A stretch of 64,000 nt of DNA from contig JASGCK010000009.1 of assembly GCA_030054145.1 (NCBI GenBank), positions 1-64,000 on the forward strand, given 5' to 3'. The position numbers were made by a program, and so were the translations under genes. The notes beneath the pieces were generated by a model. The model was given only the letters and a program-made list of their open reading frames with translations. It made no database searches and was not told the DNA's origin. Positions 42,256 through 50,838 of this stretch are shown here, in pieces. Every line of letters starts with the position of its first letter. Position 1 is the stretch's first letter. Origin of the DNA: Cytophagales bacterium (lineage in GTDB: Bacteria > Pseudomonadota > Gammaproteobacteria > Burkholderiales > Burkholderiaceae_C).

Positions 42256-43416
42256 ATGATCATTGACACTGAAGAGCTGTCTAAGCGCGCGTTTAGCATC
42301 ATCGAAGAAGCAGATCAATTTGCTCAACGACACCTAGCCCCGAATGCCGCTCAATGGGGGAGGGGCCTTTTTGATCGGCGTGCTTTATTTGAGCCTGCTG
42401 GATCTGCAGGATTATTGAGCTTACAAGTTCCGATTGAATTTGGGGGATCTGATTTGTCATTCGCTGACAAAGTCAAGGTTCTGTACAAGCTAGCGCGGAT
42501 TGATTTCAGTGCTGCTATGGCATTGGTGAATTCACACAACGTTGCTGTGCAGCTTGTGAAGGCATCCCCCCATCAGTTGGCACCTCGATATGTGCGTGAT
42601 TTACTCAGTGGCAGCATCGTTGCATGCACTGCACTTACAGAACCAGACGCTGGATCTGATTTGGGTCAAATCAAAACCACTGCCATTCGAAGTGGTGATG
42701 GTTGGTTGCTTAACGGTTCAAAGACTTGGATCATCAATGCTGTTCATGCTGACGGTGTAGTCGTTTACGCTCAGACTCAAGTGGGTTCAGGCGTCAAGGG
42801 AATTGCGGCATTTTTTATCCGTGCTGATTCACCAGGATTCGAGCGTGTTGCCGTTACAACCAACAGTGCCCTGAGCAGCATGGGGATTGGTGGATTTCGA
42901 TTGACAAACGTCTATTGCGATTCATTTCACCTCTTGTATCAGCCAGGCCAGGCGTTTGTTGACATCATGGGTGCTATCAACCGTGCGCGCACTTATGTTG
43001 CGGCAATGTGTTGCGCTATGGTGTCTCAAGCTTTATCCGATGTGAGCGTTTATGGTCATAAGCGAACTGCATTTGGCCAGTCTTTGGATCAATATCAAGG
43101 CTGGCGATGGCAGGTAGCACAAGCTGCAACTGCATTACAAGCAGCTGAGCTCTTGGTGAGAGCTGCCTGTGTCCTCATTGACAAGGGTGGAGAGGTTCAA
43201 ACTGCTGCTGCTCAAGCCAAACTTTTTGCAACAAATATGGCTCAAACTCAATTGGGAACTCTCTTGCATGCTATGGGTGCAGAAGGATTTTTAGATCACT
43301 ATGCTTTTTTAAGACATCTCACTGCAGCACATACAGCTTCATTAGCCGACGGATCGACTGCGATGCTCCTTGAGCGTGTGGCAAATGACTTTCGTTTCAA
43401 ACCAGGAGCAATTTAA
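42256..43416 (+). CDS. Acyl-CoA dehydrogenase
   Basis: The 386-aa product is a flavin-dependent acyl-CoA dehydrogenase that would introduce an alpha,beta double bond into a CoA thioester. It has the family's CTALTEPDAGSDLGQIKTTA flavin segment (about 118-137) and the GWLLNGSKTWIINA strand. At the C-terminal position where many enzymes have a Glu base in a YEGT context, this one reads ASLADGSTAM, suggesting Asp or a moved base. It starts 4 bp after livM and is followed with no gap by the oxidoreductase. The chain or ring type of the substrate is unknown. Confidence 0.88.
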   Translation: MIIDTEELSKRAFSIIEEADQFAQRHLAPNAAQWGRGLFDRRALFEPAGSAGLLSLQVPIEFGGSDLSFADKVKVLYKLARIDFSAAMALVNSHNVAVQLVKASPHQLAPRYVRDLLSGSIVACTALTEPDAGSDLGQIKTTAIRSGDGWLLNGSKTWIINAVHADGVVVYAQTQVGSGVKGIAAFFIRADSPGFERVAVTTNSALSSMGIGGFRLTNVYCDSFHLLYQPGQAFVDIMGAINRARTYVAAMCCAMVSQALSDVSVYGHKRTAFGQSLDQYQGWRWQVAQAATALQAAELLVRAACVLIDKGGEVQTAAAQAKLFATNMAQTQLGTLLHAMGAEGFLDHYAFLRHLTAAHTASLADGSTAMLLERVANDFRFKPGAI

Positions 43417-44430
43417 ATGCACGTCTTTCAAATTGAAGGGGAATGGGGAATTGACCATTTGAAACTTTCTCAGCGTCCTGAGCCTAAAGCGAAAGATGGT
43501 GAGGTCTTGGTGCGAATGCGCGCTTCTTCGCTCAATTACCGCGATCTCGTCGTACCTGAGCGCGGCTATGGTAGCTATACTGGTCAATTGCCATTGATTC
43601 CCATCTCTGATGGGGTTGGGGAAGTCATTGATGTTGGAGCAGGTGTTACGCGTGTTCGAGTAGGTGACCGAGTCTGTCCCACTTACTTTCAGGGTTGGAT
43701 TGCGGGCGAACCAGATTTGCAGAGACTAACTCAATCGCTGGGTGGACCTATTGATGGAACCATGACGGAAGTGATGTGTCTTTCTGAACAAGGTGTGGTG
43801 CCAGTCCCTGAATACCTGAGCGATATCCAAGCTGCAAGTCTTCCTTGCGCAGCATTGACTGCCTGGAGTGCTGTGGTTACTTATGGTCATGTTAAGTCAG
43901 GTGATCGAGTTCTAGTACAAGGATGCGGCGGAGTTGCTTTGTTTGCACTGCAGTTCGCCAAAAGTCTAGGAGCTCATGCCACCGTCATAAGCTCAAGCGC
44001 AGAGCGAATGGATCGTGCAATCGCTTTGGGTGCTGATGCCGTCATCAATTACCGTGAACAGCCCGAATGGGCCAAAGCCACACGCGAGATTACTCAGGGA
44101 CGTGGATACGATTTGATTTTGGAGTTGGGAGGTGAAAAAACACTTCCACAGTCTCTTCGCTGCATTCGTCCAGGCGGTACTTTAGCGATGATTGGCATCT
44201 TGTCGGGAAGCAGTGTCAACATGTCCTTGGGCCACATCATCACCCGCCAAGTTCGCCTTCAGGGTGTGACGGTAGGGCACCGTGATGGCATGGAGGCCAT
44301 GTTGCGCGCCATGTCACAGCACAAGATAGTTCCCGTGACCGACAAGGTCTTTGCATTCGAGGAGCTCAAAGAAGCCATGACGTATTTGAAGAGTGGCGTA
44401 CAGTTCGGCAAAGTCTGTATTGCCCATTAA
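43417..44430 (+). CDS. MDR-family NAD(P)-dependent zinc-type alcohol dehydrogenase or quinone/enoyl reductase
   Basis: The 337-aa product has the medium-chain dehydrogenase fold: a GroES-like N-domain (about 20-130, with RMRASSLNYRDL) and a Rossmann domain with RVLVQGCGGVALFALQFAKS (about 163-185). The N-domain lacks the clear Cys cluster of structural-zinc enzymes, so quinone or enoyl reductase activity is possible. It directly abuts the dehydrogenase gene and precedes the CoA ligase. An enoyl-CoA reducing role, like AcuI, is an attractive guess given the AcuR-like regulator, but unproven. Confidence 0.83.
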   Translation: MHVFQIEGEWGIDHLKLSQRPEPKAKDGEVLVRMRASSLNYRDLVVPERGYGSYTGQLPLIPISDGVGEVIDVGAGVTRVRVGDRVCPTYFQGWIAGEPDLQRLTQSLGGPIDGTMTEVMCLSEQGVVPVPEYLSDIQAASLPCAALTAWSAVVTYGHVKSGDRVLVQGCGGVALFALQFAKSLGAHATVISSSAERMDRAIALGADAVINYREQPEWAKATREITQGRGYDLILELGGEKTLPQSLRCIRPGGTLAMIGILSGSSVNMSLGHIITRQVRLQGVTVGHRDGMEAMLRAMSQHKIVPVTDKVFAFEELKEAMTYLKSGVQFGKVCIAH

Positions 44431-44443
44431 AAATGGGGGGCTG

Positions 44444-45976
44444 ATGTTAATTCCTATTCAACCAATCAACGTTGATCCTGAAAAAATTGCATTTCAGATG
44501 TGCGAAAGTGGTGAACAAGTCACATTTGCACAGCTCGATGGTCGAGCCAATCAAGTTGCTCACATGGTGTCGGATCTAGGCATCCTTCCAGGCGAACACG
44601 TGGCTGTTCTGATGAACAACTGCCGCGAATTACTAGAGCTTTGCTTTGGTTTGGATAGATGTGGTGTGTATTACACGCTGATCAGTACACGCCTGACGAA
44701 CGAAGAGGTTGATTACATCATCCGTGACTGTGGTGCTCGCTTGTTTGTTTATTCGGCCGCTTTGGCGTCTGTTGACCAAGCGTTTTTCTCAAAGCTGCCG
44801 AAGACGTTGAAGTGCATGAGCGTAGGAGCATGTGCTGATAAAAGGGCGCACGGGGATTGGGTGGCTGAATGTGCGATCAAGCCTACTTCTGCCAATGCAC
44901 AAGCTTTGCAAGGCAGTGACATGCTTTACTCGTCGGGGACAACTGGACGCCCGAAAGGCGTGCTGTGGCCATTACCCAAGTCAGCTGCAGGACAACAAAC
45001 CATGTTGGTGAAGCTGCTGCCGCCACTGTTTGGATACGATGCCGACAGTCATTACCTGTCGACCGCACCTCTTTACCATGCCGCACCATTGCGTCACAGC
45101 ATGACGGTCATCAAAATGGGAGGGACCGTCACGGTCATGGAACGGTTTGACCCATTGCTGGCTCTGCAGACCATTGAGCGATGCCGCATCACCCACAGCC
45201 AATGGGTACCGACCATGTTTGTGCGATTGTTAAAGCTTGACCTATCGATACGAGAAAAATTCGATTTGTCATCCATGAAAATGGCTGTTCACGCAGCCGC
45301 GCCTTGTCCTGTTGATGTCAAAGAGAAAATGATTGACTGGTGGGGTCCTATCGTGCACGAATACTATGCGGGCACTGAAAACAATGGGTTTTGTAGCATC
45401 ACACCTTCTGAGTGGCTGGAGCACAAAGGCTCAGTAGGTCGCGCTTCGCAAGGAAAATTGCATATTTGTGATGAAGAAGGCGTTCCTCTAGACGTGGGTC
45501 AAACAGGGGCTGTTTATTTCTCAGATGGTCCCCAGTTCACCTATCACAATGACCCAGCCAGTACAGCACAAACTCGCAACTCTCGGGGATGGACTACTCT
45601 CGGTGACATTGGCTATCTGGACGAGCAGGGCTACCTTTATTTGGTTGATCGAAAAGCCTTCATGATCATCAGTGGAGGAGTTAATATTTACCCTCAAGAA
45701 ATTGAAAATGTGTTGCTGCAACACCCGAAAGTGATGGATGCTGCTGTGGTTGGCGTCCCAAATAGTGATTGGGGCGAGGAAGTTAAAGCCGTCATACAAC
45801 CAGTTCATGCATCCGATATTGGCCCAGCTCTGGCAGAAGAATTACAGTCATTCTGTCGTGAAAAATTAGCAGACTTTAAATGTCCAAGATCTATAGATTT
45901 CGACTTGGAGTTACCTCGTTTACCAACAGGTAAGCTTTATAAAAAATTGGTCAAAAAACGCTACTGGCCTCAATAA
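44444..45976 (+). CDS. AMP-dependent acyl-CoA synthetase/ligase
   Basis: The protein (510 aa from the ATG at 44444, which follows a G-rich site) belongs to the ANL superfamily, which activates a carboxylic acid with ATP and CoA. The P-loop-like motif SSGTTGRPKGV, the EYYAGTENNG segment, the WTTLGDIGYLDEQGYLYLVDR hinge region and the C-terminal lysine in PTGKLYKKL are all present. It likely activates the acid imported by the neighbouring ABC system. The substrate cannot be read. Confidence 0.92.
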   Translation: MLIPIQPINVDPEKIAFQMCESGEQVTFAQLDGRANQVAHMVSDLGILPGEHVAVLMNNCRELLELCFGLDRCGVYYTLISTRLTNEEVDYIIRDCGARLFVYSAALASVDQAFFSKLPKTLKCMSVGACADKRAHGDWVAECAIKPTSANAQALQGSDMLYSSGTTGRPKGVLWPLPKSAAGQQTMLVKLLPPLFGYDADSHYLSTAPLYHAAPLRHSMTVIKMGGTVTVMERFDPLLALQTIERCRITHSQWVPTMFVRLLKLDLSIREKFDLSSMKMAVHAAAPCPVDVKEKMIDWWGPIVHEYYAGTENNGFCSITPSEWLEHKGSVGRASQGKLHICDEEGVPLDVGQTGAVYFSDGPQFTYHNDPASTAQTRNSRGWTTLGDIGYLDEQGYLYLVDRKAFMIISGGVNIYPQEIENVLLQHPKVMDAAVVGVPNSDWGEEVKAVIQPVHASDIGPALAEELQSFCREKLADFKCPRSIDFDLELPRLPTGKLYKKLVKKRYWPQ

Positions 45977-46015
45977 GCCTTGGTAAAAAATCATATGCCA
46001 ATCGGAGAATCCTAC

Positions 46016-46660
46016 GTGTCAGAAAACCACAGCAGTCGTGTTATGTCGAGCCCTAGCAGAAGCGACAGTCGTGCCGCAACACGCACAGATACTCGCAACG
46101 CTTTGGTTTGGTGTGGAACCGAACTTTTGACCGAACGCGGGTTTCAAATAACAGGTATTGATGAAGTGCTCAAGCGCGTGGGCGTGCCCAAGGGCTCCTT
46201 CTATCATTACTTTAAAAGTAAAGATCATTTTGGGCACGCTGTCATCGATAACTACGAAGCTTATTACGCAAAGAAAATGGATCGAATTTTTGGTGACACT
46301 TCACAGTCACCGTTACAGAGATTAGTGAACTTCACCGTGAATGCTAAAAATGGCATGGTGAAGTTTGACTTCAAGAGGGGCTGCCTTATCGGCAATCTTG
46401 GTCAAGAACTTGCTGCCCTAGATACCCAGTTTCGTGAAAGGCTGGAGGGCGTTTTGGTGTCCTGGGAAAAACGTGTTTCAGACTGCTTAAGTGAGGCTAT
46501 CGATATCGGAGAACTGGCACATGGGCAAGATCCCCAAACACTCTCGCGTTTTTTCTGGGTCGGTTGGGAGGGCGCGATATTGCGGTCAAAACTTATGCGG
46601 AGTTTGGAGCCGATAGACCAATTCACATCCATTTTCTTTAGATCTGTGTTGATGCGTTGA
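46016..46660 (+). CDS. TetR-family regulator, AcuR-like
   Basis: The 214-aa form starts at GTG 46016, 8 bp after GGAG; ATG 45995 is an alternative. The N-terminal helix-turn-helix reads ELLTERGFQITGIDEVLKR then VGVPKGSFYHYFKSKDHFG. The following FRRG-like segment (KRGCLIGNLGQELAAL) is the mark of AcuR-type repressors, which respond to acrylate-like compounds in Rhodobacter. It closes the transporter-ligase-dehydrogenase block and probably controls it, perhaps through the GACCGGTC site upstream of livG. Confidence 0.86.
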   Translation: MSENHSSRVMSSPSRSDSRAATRTDTRNALVWCGTELLTERGFQITGIDEVLKRVGVPKGSFYHYFKSKDHFGHAVIDNYEAYYAKKMDRIFGDTSQSPLQRLVNFTVNAKNGMVKFDFKRGCLIGNLGQELAALDTQFRERLEGVLVSWEKRVSDCLSEAIDIGELAHGQDPQTLSRFFWVGWEGAILRSKLMRSLEPIDQFTSIFFRSVLMR

Positions 46661-47065
46661 TTTCTTGAACATGTCCTCAGACCTCAAGACCAGCTCAAAT
46701 CAATTCGTTCTTGCGCTCGATCAACGTAAAAAGCGCAGTTGATGACGAAGCTGCCTGTAGCTCTGAAGATATTCTTTATCCGTATCAGTCAGGCTTCTTC
46801 ATAGGCCTCAATGTCTTTGATTAACACACCCAATGATCGGCAAGCATTATTTCGGTCAGTAGCTGGCGGGCGGGTTCGGCTGGGGCCTTGGGACCCATCG
46901 TTCCATCTCACGTCGATCACGTGCCATTTCGGCCTCAACAGAGTCTTTGGGAAGTTGACGTAAGCATTCTTCCATGGCTTGTGGATCGAGCTTTTCAGCC
47001 TTTGGAAGATTTAATCAGCGATGCCTGATATTATGACGTGGACACCATCAAACAGGACTATCTTG
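46661..47065 (+). other. Non-coding gap between the TetR gene and the methyltransferase gene, with a possible gene remnant
   Basis: About 400 bp without a clear intact gene. The minus strand holds an open frame (46789-47010, described separately) that has no ATG start. Nothing else, neither a terminator nor a complete repeat, could be supported. Confidence 0.55.
46789..47010 (-). pseudogene. Possible decayed gene fragment (open frame without ATG)
   Basis: A 73-codon minus-strand frame runs from just after a TAA to a TGA without an ATG start. Its translation has a protein-like mix with segments such as KPWKNAYVNFPKTLLRPKW and NNACRSLGVLIKDIEAYEEA. I cannot assign a family. A second overlapping frame is also open in part, so chance is possible. 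It could be the 3' end of a gene cut off when the block was rearranged. Confidence 0.3.
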
Positions 47066-47683
47066 ATGCCAAAAGCTGACCACTGGGAAAACGTCTATCG
47101 CAACAAAAAATTTGATGCTGTGAGTTGGTATGCCCCTCATTTAGGTGATTCGCTTCGACTGATTGAGCAACTTTGCCCGGATAAAACTGCGGCCATCATC
47201 GATATTGGTGCAGGTGAGTCCACTTTGGTGGATGACTTGCTGCATCATCATTACCTTGACCTGTCAGTGCTAGATATTTCGAGCACAGCCATTGAGTTCA
47301 CCAAGCAACGTCTTGGGGCACAAGCAACGCAGGTGGGTTGGCATATAGGCGACGTAACACAGTACGACTTTGGGTCCAAAAAGTTTGATCTATGGCATGA
47401 TCGCGCGGTTTTTCATTTCTTGACCGATCCAGTTGCGCGTGAGGCTTACGTCGAATTGGTTCGACGATCGGTTAGGCTTGGAGGCTATGTTCTCATGGCA
47501 ACCTTCGGTCCAAACGGACCTCTACAGTGCAGCGGCCTGGAAGTCGTTAGGTACGACGATCGGCAACTTCACCACGTCTTCGGAGAAAACTTTCAGTTGA
47601 TAGGAAGTGAACTCACTGAGCACCATACCCCCATGGGCACAGATCAGCAGTTTCTTTATTGCTGGTGTCAGGTCTCTCATTGA
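47066..47683 (+). CDS. Class I SAM-dependent methyltransferase
   Basis: The 205-aa form begins MPKADHWENVYRNK; an upstream ATG (47021) would add 15 residues without family match. The Rossmann motif I is IIDIGAGESTLVDDL, motif II has LSVLDISSTAIEF, and motif IV-like FDLWHDRAVFHFL follows. It resembles small-molecule methyltransferases of the thiopurine or tellurite-resistance type. Substrate unknown. It is the last gene of the more AT-rich block. Confidence 0.82.
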   Translation: MPKADHWENVYRNKKFDAVSWYAPHLGDSLRLIEQLCPDKTAAIIDIGAGESTLVDDLLHHHYLDLSVLDISSTAIEFTKQRLGAQATQVGWHIGDVTQYDFGSKKFDLWHDRAVFHFLTDPVAREAYVELVRRSVRLGGYVLMATFGPNGPLQCSGLEVVRYDDRQLHHVFGENFQLIGSELTEHHTPMGTDQQFLYCWCQVSH

Positions 47684-47850
47684 TACCTGCCATTTAGCTG
47701 AATGAAAAATATGAGAATACGCATAAGAAAAGCCGTCTCAACAGCTAGAACGTCGTTATGGTGCCCAAATGCTAGTTTGGCATCACCATCAAAAACTTAG
47801 GCGGTTTATGATGAGGTATGTTCTGCCCCGCCAATTATGAAAAGTTATCG

Positions 47851-48816
47851 ATGCACAAGCTACTCGCCATTTTTTTAATAGGAGCGTTCGCAGTAAGTGC
47901 GCAGGCTCAAACAGCGTTCCCCACCAAAACCATCAAAATCATTGTGCCAAACGCTGCTGGTGGCGCTGCGGATATCACCTCGCGCCAAGTCGGGCAAAAA
48001 TTATCGGAAGCCTTTGGTAGCCCTGTGGTGATTGAAAACAAGCCCAGCGCAGGCGGCATTGTGGCGGCTGATATGGTTGTCAAAGCTGCGCCTGATGGAC
48101 ATACGCTGCTGCTTATTTCTAGTGGCACGGCCGTGAGTGCGGCGCTCTTTCAATCGCTGCCGTTTGATACGCTTAAAGACTTCACGCCTGTCTCTAAACT
48201 AGCGACGTTTGATTTGGTGATTGCCGCCTCTGATCGGGGGCGTTTTCATACGCTGGGTGAGGTGATTGCTTACGCCAAAGCCAATCCTGGCAAGCTCAAT
48301 ATCGGCACACCGCAAATTGGTACGACACAAAACTTTGCCGCTGAATTGTTTAAAAGCATGGCGGGCATTGAGGCGCAGCTTGTCCCGTTTAACGGCACGC
48401 CGCCCGTGATTTCGGCGCTACGCGGCGGCGAGATCGACATCATGGTTGAAATTTTGGGACCACTCGTCGCGCAGTTCAACTCGAAGGCGCTCAGACCGCT
48501 TGCGATTATGGGCGACAAGCGCACGCCGCAGTTTGAGGGTGTGCCCACGGTGCGCGAGAGCGGCGGCTCGTTGGCTAGTTTTAATGTGTCCTCTTGGAAT
48601 GGTTTGGCAGCGCCTGCAAAAACGCCCAAAGAGGTCGTCGCCAAGTTGAGCAGTGAGATTCAAAAAGCGCTTAAAAATCCAGAAGTGATAAAGAACTTGG
48701 AGGTGCTTTATCTGTATCCACAAGGCAGTACGCCCGAGGCTTTGGCTGAGACGCTTGGTGCTGACATCAAACGCTGGAGTGATGTGATGAGCCGCGCCAA
48801 AATTGCTAAGCAATAA
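47851..48816 (+). CDS. Bug/TctC-family substrate-binding protein
   Basis: The 321-aa form starts at MHKLLAIFLIGAFAVSAQAQ, a good Sec signal peptide (about 1-20); an upstream ATG adds eleven residues before it. The mature protein has KIIVPNAAGGAADITSRQVG and VIENKPSAGGIVAADMVVKA, typical of Bug receptors. No TctAB genes are close by. Base composition returns to the more GC-rich style of the backbone here. The ligand is unknown. The HMW1C-like gene follows 27 bp downstream. Confidence 0.9.
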   Translation: MHKLLAIFLIGAFAVSAQAQTAFPTKTIKIIVPNAAGGAADITSRQVGQKLSEAFGSPVVIENKPSAGGIVAADMVVKAAPDGHTLLLISSGTAVSAALFQSLPFDTLKDFTPVSKLATFDLVIAASDRGRFHTLGEVIAYAKANPGKLNIGTPQIGTTQNFAAELFKSMAGIEAQLVPFNGTPPVISALRGGEIDIMVEILGPLVAQFNSKALRPLAIMGDKRTPQFEGVPTVRESGGSLASFNVSSWNGLAAPAKTPKEVVAKLSSEIQKALKNPEVIKNLEVLYLYPQGSTPEALAETLGADIKRWSDVMSRAKIAKQ

Positions 48817-48843
48817 AAATAAACAATAAAAAATTACATAGAA

Positions 48844-50748
48844 ATGCAAGATTTATCCATCGAACACTTTGAACACCTTGTTCATATCCGTCAGCATGAG
48901 GCCGCTGGCAAAGCGCTTTTTGCAATGCTCTATAGCATGGATAACCACGCGGGAGCGATGGATGCCATCACTTGCCTTGCACCCGAGGGCCTATCGCCCG
49001 CCCAGCGCGAGATGCATATGTGCGAGCGCATGGCTGGCGCGACTTCGCGTCTGTTTTTAGATGAGTCCTTTACGCTGTCGCCGCAGGGCTTTCGACAGCT
49101 GATGTGCTTGCAGCGCTGGCTGAGTTTGATCTACGGCTGCACCGCGCAAAGAAATGCCGATCACGTGATTCGCACGATGTGCGGCGTGAGCACGAGCTCA
49201 AGTGACTTCTCAATCCCAGATGCGCTGCTCACCAAATGCTTGTTTTTGATGACGGTTGAATCGGAGTTGCCGCTCCATTTAGATTTGCTGTGGCAGCGGC
49301 ATCAAACGCTGGCCGCGACGCTCTTCTTTGGTTGGCTCTCCACGAATGTGATGGCCTCGCCAGTCGCGCATCAAAAGCGCGAGACCTTGCTGGCGTGGTG
49401 GCCCACGCAGATGCTGCAAGCAACCGACTTTTCAAGCTGGCCGCTACTCGTTATCCATCAGGTGTATATGCTGTGCAGCTACGGGCTGTTAGAGGGGCGC
49501 CATGCGATTAAAAAATCTTTGAACGCGCTTGTCCGCCAGTATCTTGAAGAGCGCAATTTGGGCGATGTTGCCAAGGAGGCATTGCCCGTTTTAGGCACAG
49601 CAAAAACACGGGCACTGGCCAAGCTGGCCACACGGTTAAAAGTCAAACCCGTGTTGATGGTTGTGACCGAGTGGTTCTCGCCAGGCTTTGCGGTGTACCG
49701 CACGCACTCCATGACGCTGCGTGCTTTAAAAGATAAGTTCCACTTGATTGGTGTGGGGCCTCTCGCGGGCGCGAACGAAGTTGGGCAAGCCGTGTTTGAT
49801 GAGTTCTACGAAACGCCAGTGGGCGACGCCTTAGAGGCGGTCGCATTCACGCGCAACTTGGCGGAGCAAAAAAAGCCAGATATTGTTTACTACCTTGGGG
49901 TAGGCATGTTTCCGCATACGGTGTATTTATCGAACATTCGGCTTGCACCGATTCAAATGGCCTCTAACGGGCATGGCGCATCGACTTTTTCGCCGCAGAT
50001 GGATTACTTCATCACGGACGGCGGTTACATCAGCGGACAAGCCGCGTTTGGCGAGACGATTTTGCCTATGCCTGCCAACGTGATGCAAATGATCCCCAAT
50101 GTGGATATGCCCGATGCGTTTTTGCAGCAAGTCCAGCGTGTGCCGCGTGAGCGCCCTGCGGTGCTCAAAGTGGCGATTGCTGCGTCCCTCATCAAAATCA
50201 ATCCCGTCTTTATCAGCGTGCTGCGTACCATTGCCCAGCGCTCTGAGGCAGAAGGTTTGCCAATGGAGTTTCATTTTCCAATGGCGCAGGCGGTAGGGCC
50301 GCTGTATCAACGGATTCGCACCGAGATAGAAAGCATTTTGGATGTGGGCGCAACGCAAAGAAGAGCATTTGTCTATCCGCATCAACAGTACACGGACTAT
50401 CTGCACATCATTGGCCAGTGCGATATGTTTATCAATCCATTTCCGTATGGCAACACCAATGGCATTGCGGATATGGCGCTGCTGGGGATGCCTGGCATTT
50501 GCAAGGCGGGTCCTGAGCTAGCCGAGCACATTGACGTGGGAATGTTCAAACTTATCGGCCTGCCCGACTGGTGCGTCGCGTGGACGGTGGATGACTACAT
50601 TGCTGCCGCACTGCGCATGGCGCACAACCATCACGAGCGCTGGATGCTCGCCAAGCAATTGATCGACAACAAGGTCTATAGCCGCTTGAATGAAAACCAA
50701 AAACCCGAAGTCATGGGCGACATTTTGCTGAAGATGTGTCGGGTATAA
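48844..50748 (+). CDS. HMW1C-like cytoplasmic protein N-glycosyltransferase (GT41)
   Basis: The 634-aa product has an N-terminal all-helical region (about 1-240) and a GT-B fold glycosyltransferase region (about 260-634). The motif FINPFPYGNTNGI (about 529-541) and the following MALLGMPGICKAG, HIDVGMFKLIGLPDW match HMW1C of Haemophilus and NGT of Actinobacillus. Those enzymes attach glucose to asparagine in N-X-S/T sequons of adhesins in the cytoplasm. Length fits (about 620). In those species the gene sits beside an adhesin; here there is none, so the target protein is unknown. The stop codon is at the edge of a REP-like repeat. Confidence 0.85.
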   Translation: MQDLSIEHFEHLVHIRQHEAAGKALFAMLYSMDNHAGAMDAITCLAPEGLSPAQREMHMCERMAGATSRLFLDESFTLSPQGFRQLMCLQRWLSLIYGCTAQRNADHVIRTMCGVSTSSSDFSIPDALLTKCLFLMTVESELPLHLDLLWQRHQTLAATLFFGWLSTNVMASPVAHQKRETLLAWWPTQMLQATDFSSWPLLVIHQVYMLCSYGLLEGRHAIKKSLNALVRQYLEERNLGDVAKEALPVLGTAKTRALAKLATRLKVKPVLMVVTEWFSPGFAVYRTHSMTLRALKDKFHLIGVGPLAGANEVGQAVFDEFYETPVGDALEAVAFTRNLAEQKKPDIVYYLGVGMFPHTVYLSNIRLAPIQMASNGHGASTFSPQMDYFITDGGYISGQAAFGETILPMPANVMQMIPNVDMPDAFLQQVQRVPRERPAVLKVAIAASLIKINPVFISVLRTIAQRSEAEGLPMEFHFPMAQAVGPLYQRIRTEIESILDVGATQRRAFVYPHQQYTDYLHIIGQCDMFINPFPYGNTNGIADMALLGMPGICKAGPELAEHIDVGMFKLIGLPDWCVAWTVDDYIAAALRMAHNHHERWMLAKQLIDNKVYSRLNENQKPEVMGDILLKMCRV

Positions 50749-50838
50749 ATTAATTGGGGACAGACCCTAATTAACTGCATCAGCGCATTCGCCACGAGAT
50801 AACGGTTGCAGTTAATTAGGGTCTGTCCCCAATTAATT
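50748..50838. repeat. REP-like element: perfect 32-bp inverted repeat
   Basis: Arms at 50748-50779 and 50807-50838 are perfect inverted copies with a 27-bp loop. The arm core GGGGACAGACCC is the well-known GGGTCTGTCCCC motif of REP elements mobilised by RAYT transposases. No RAYT gene is in the window. The left arm begins at the last base of the glycosyltransferase stop codon. The right arm encodes the last residues and the stop codon of pucG. Confidence 0.88.
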
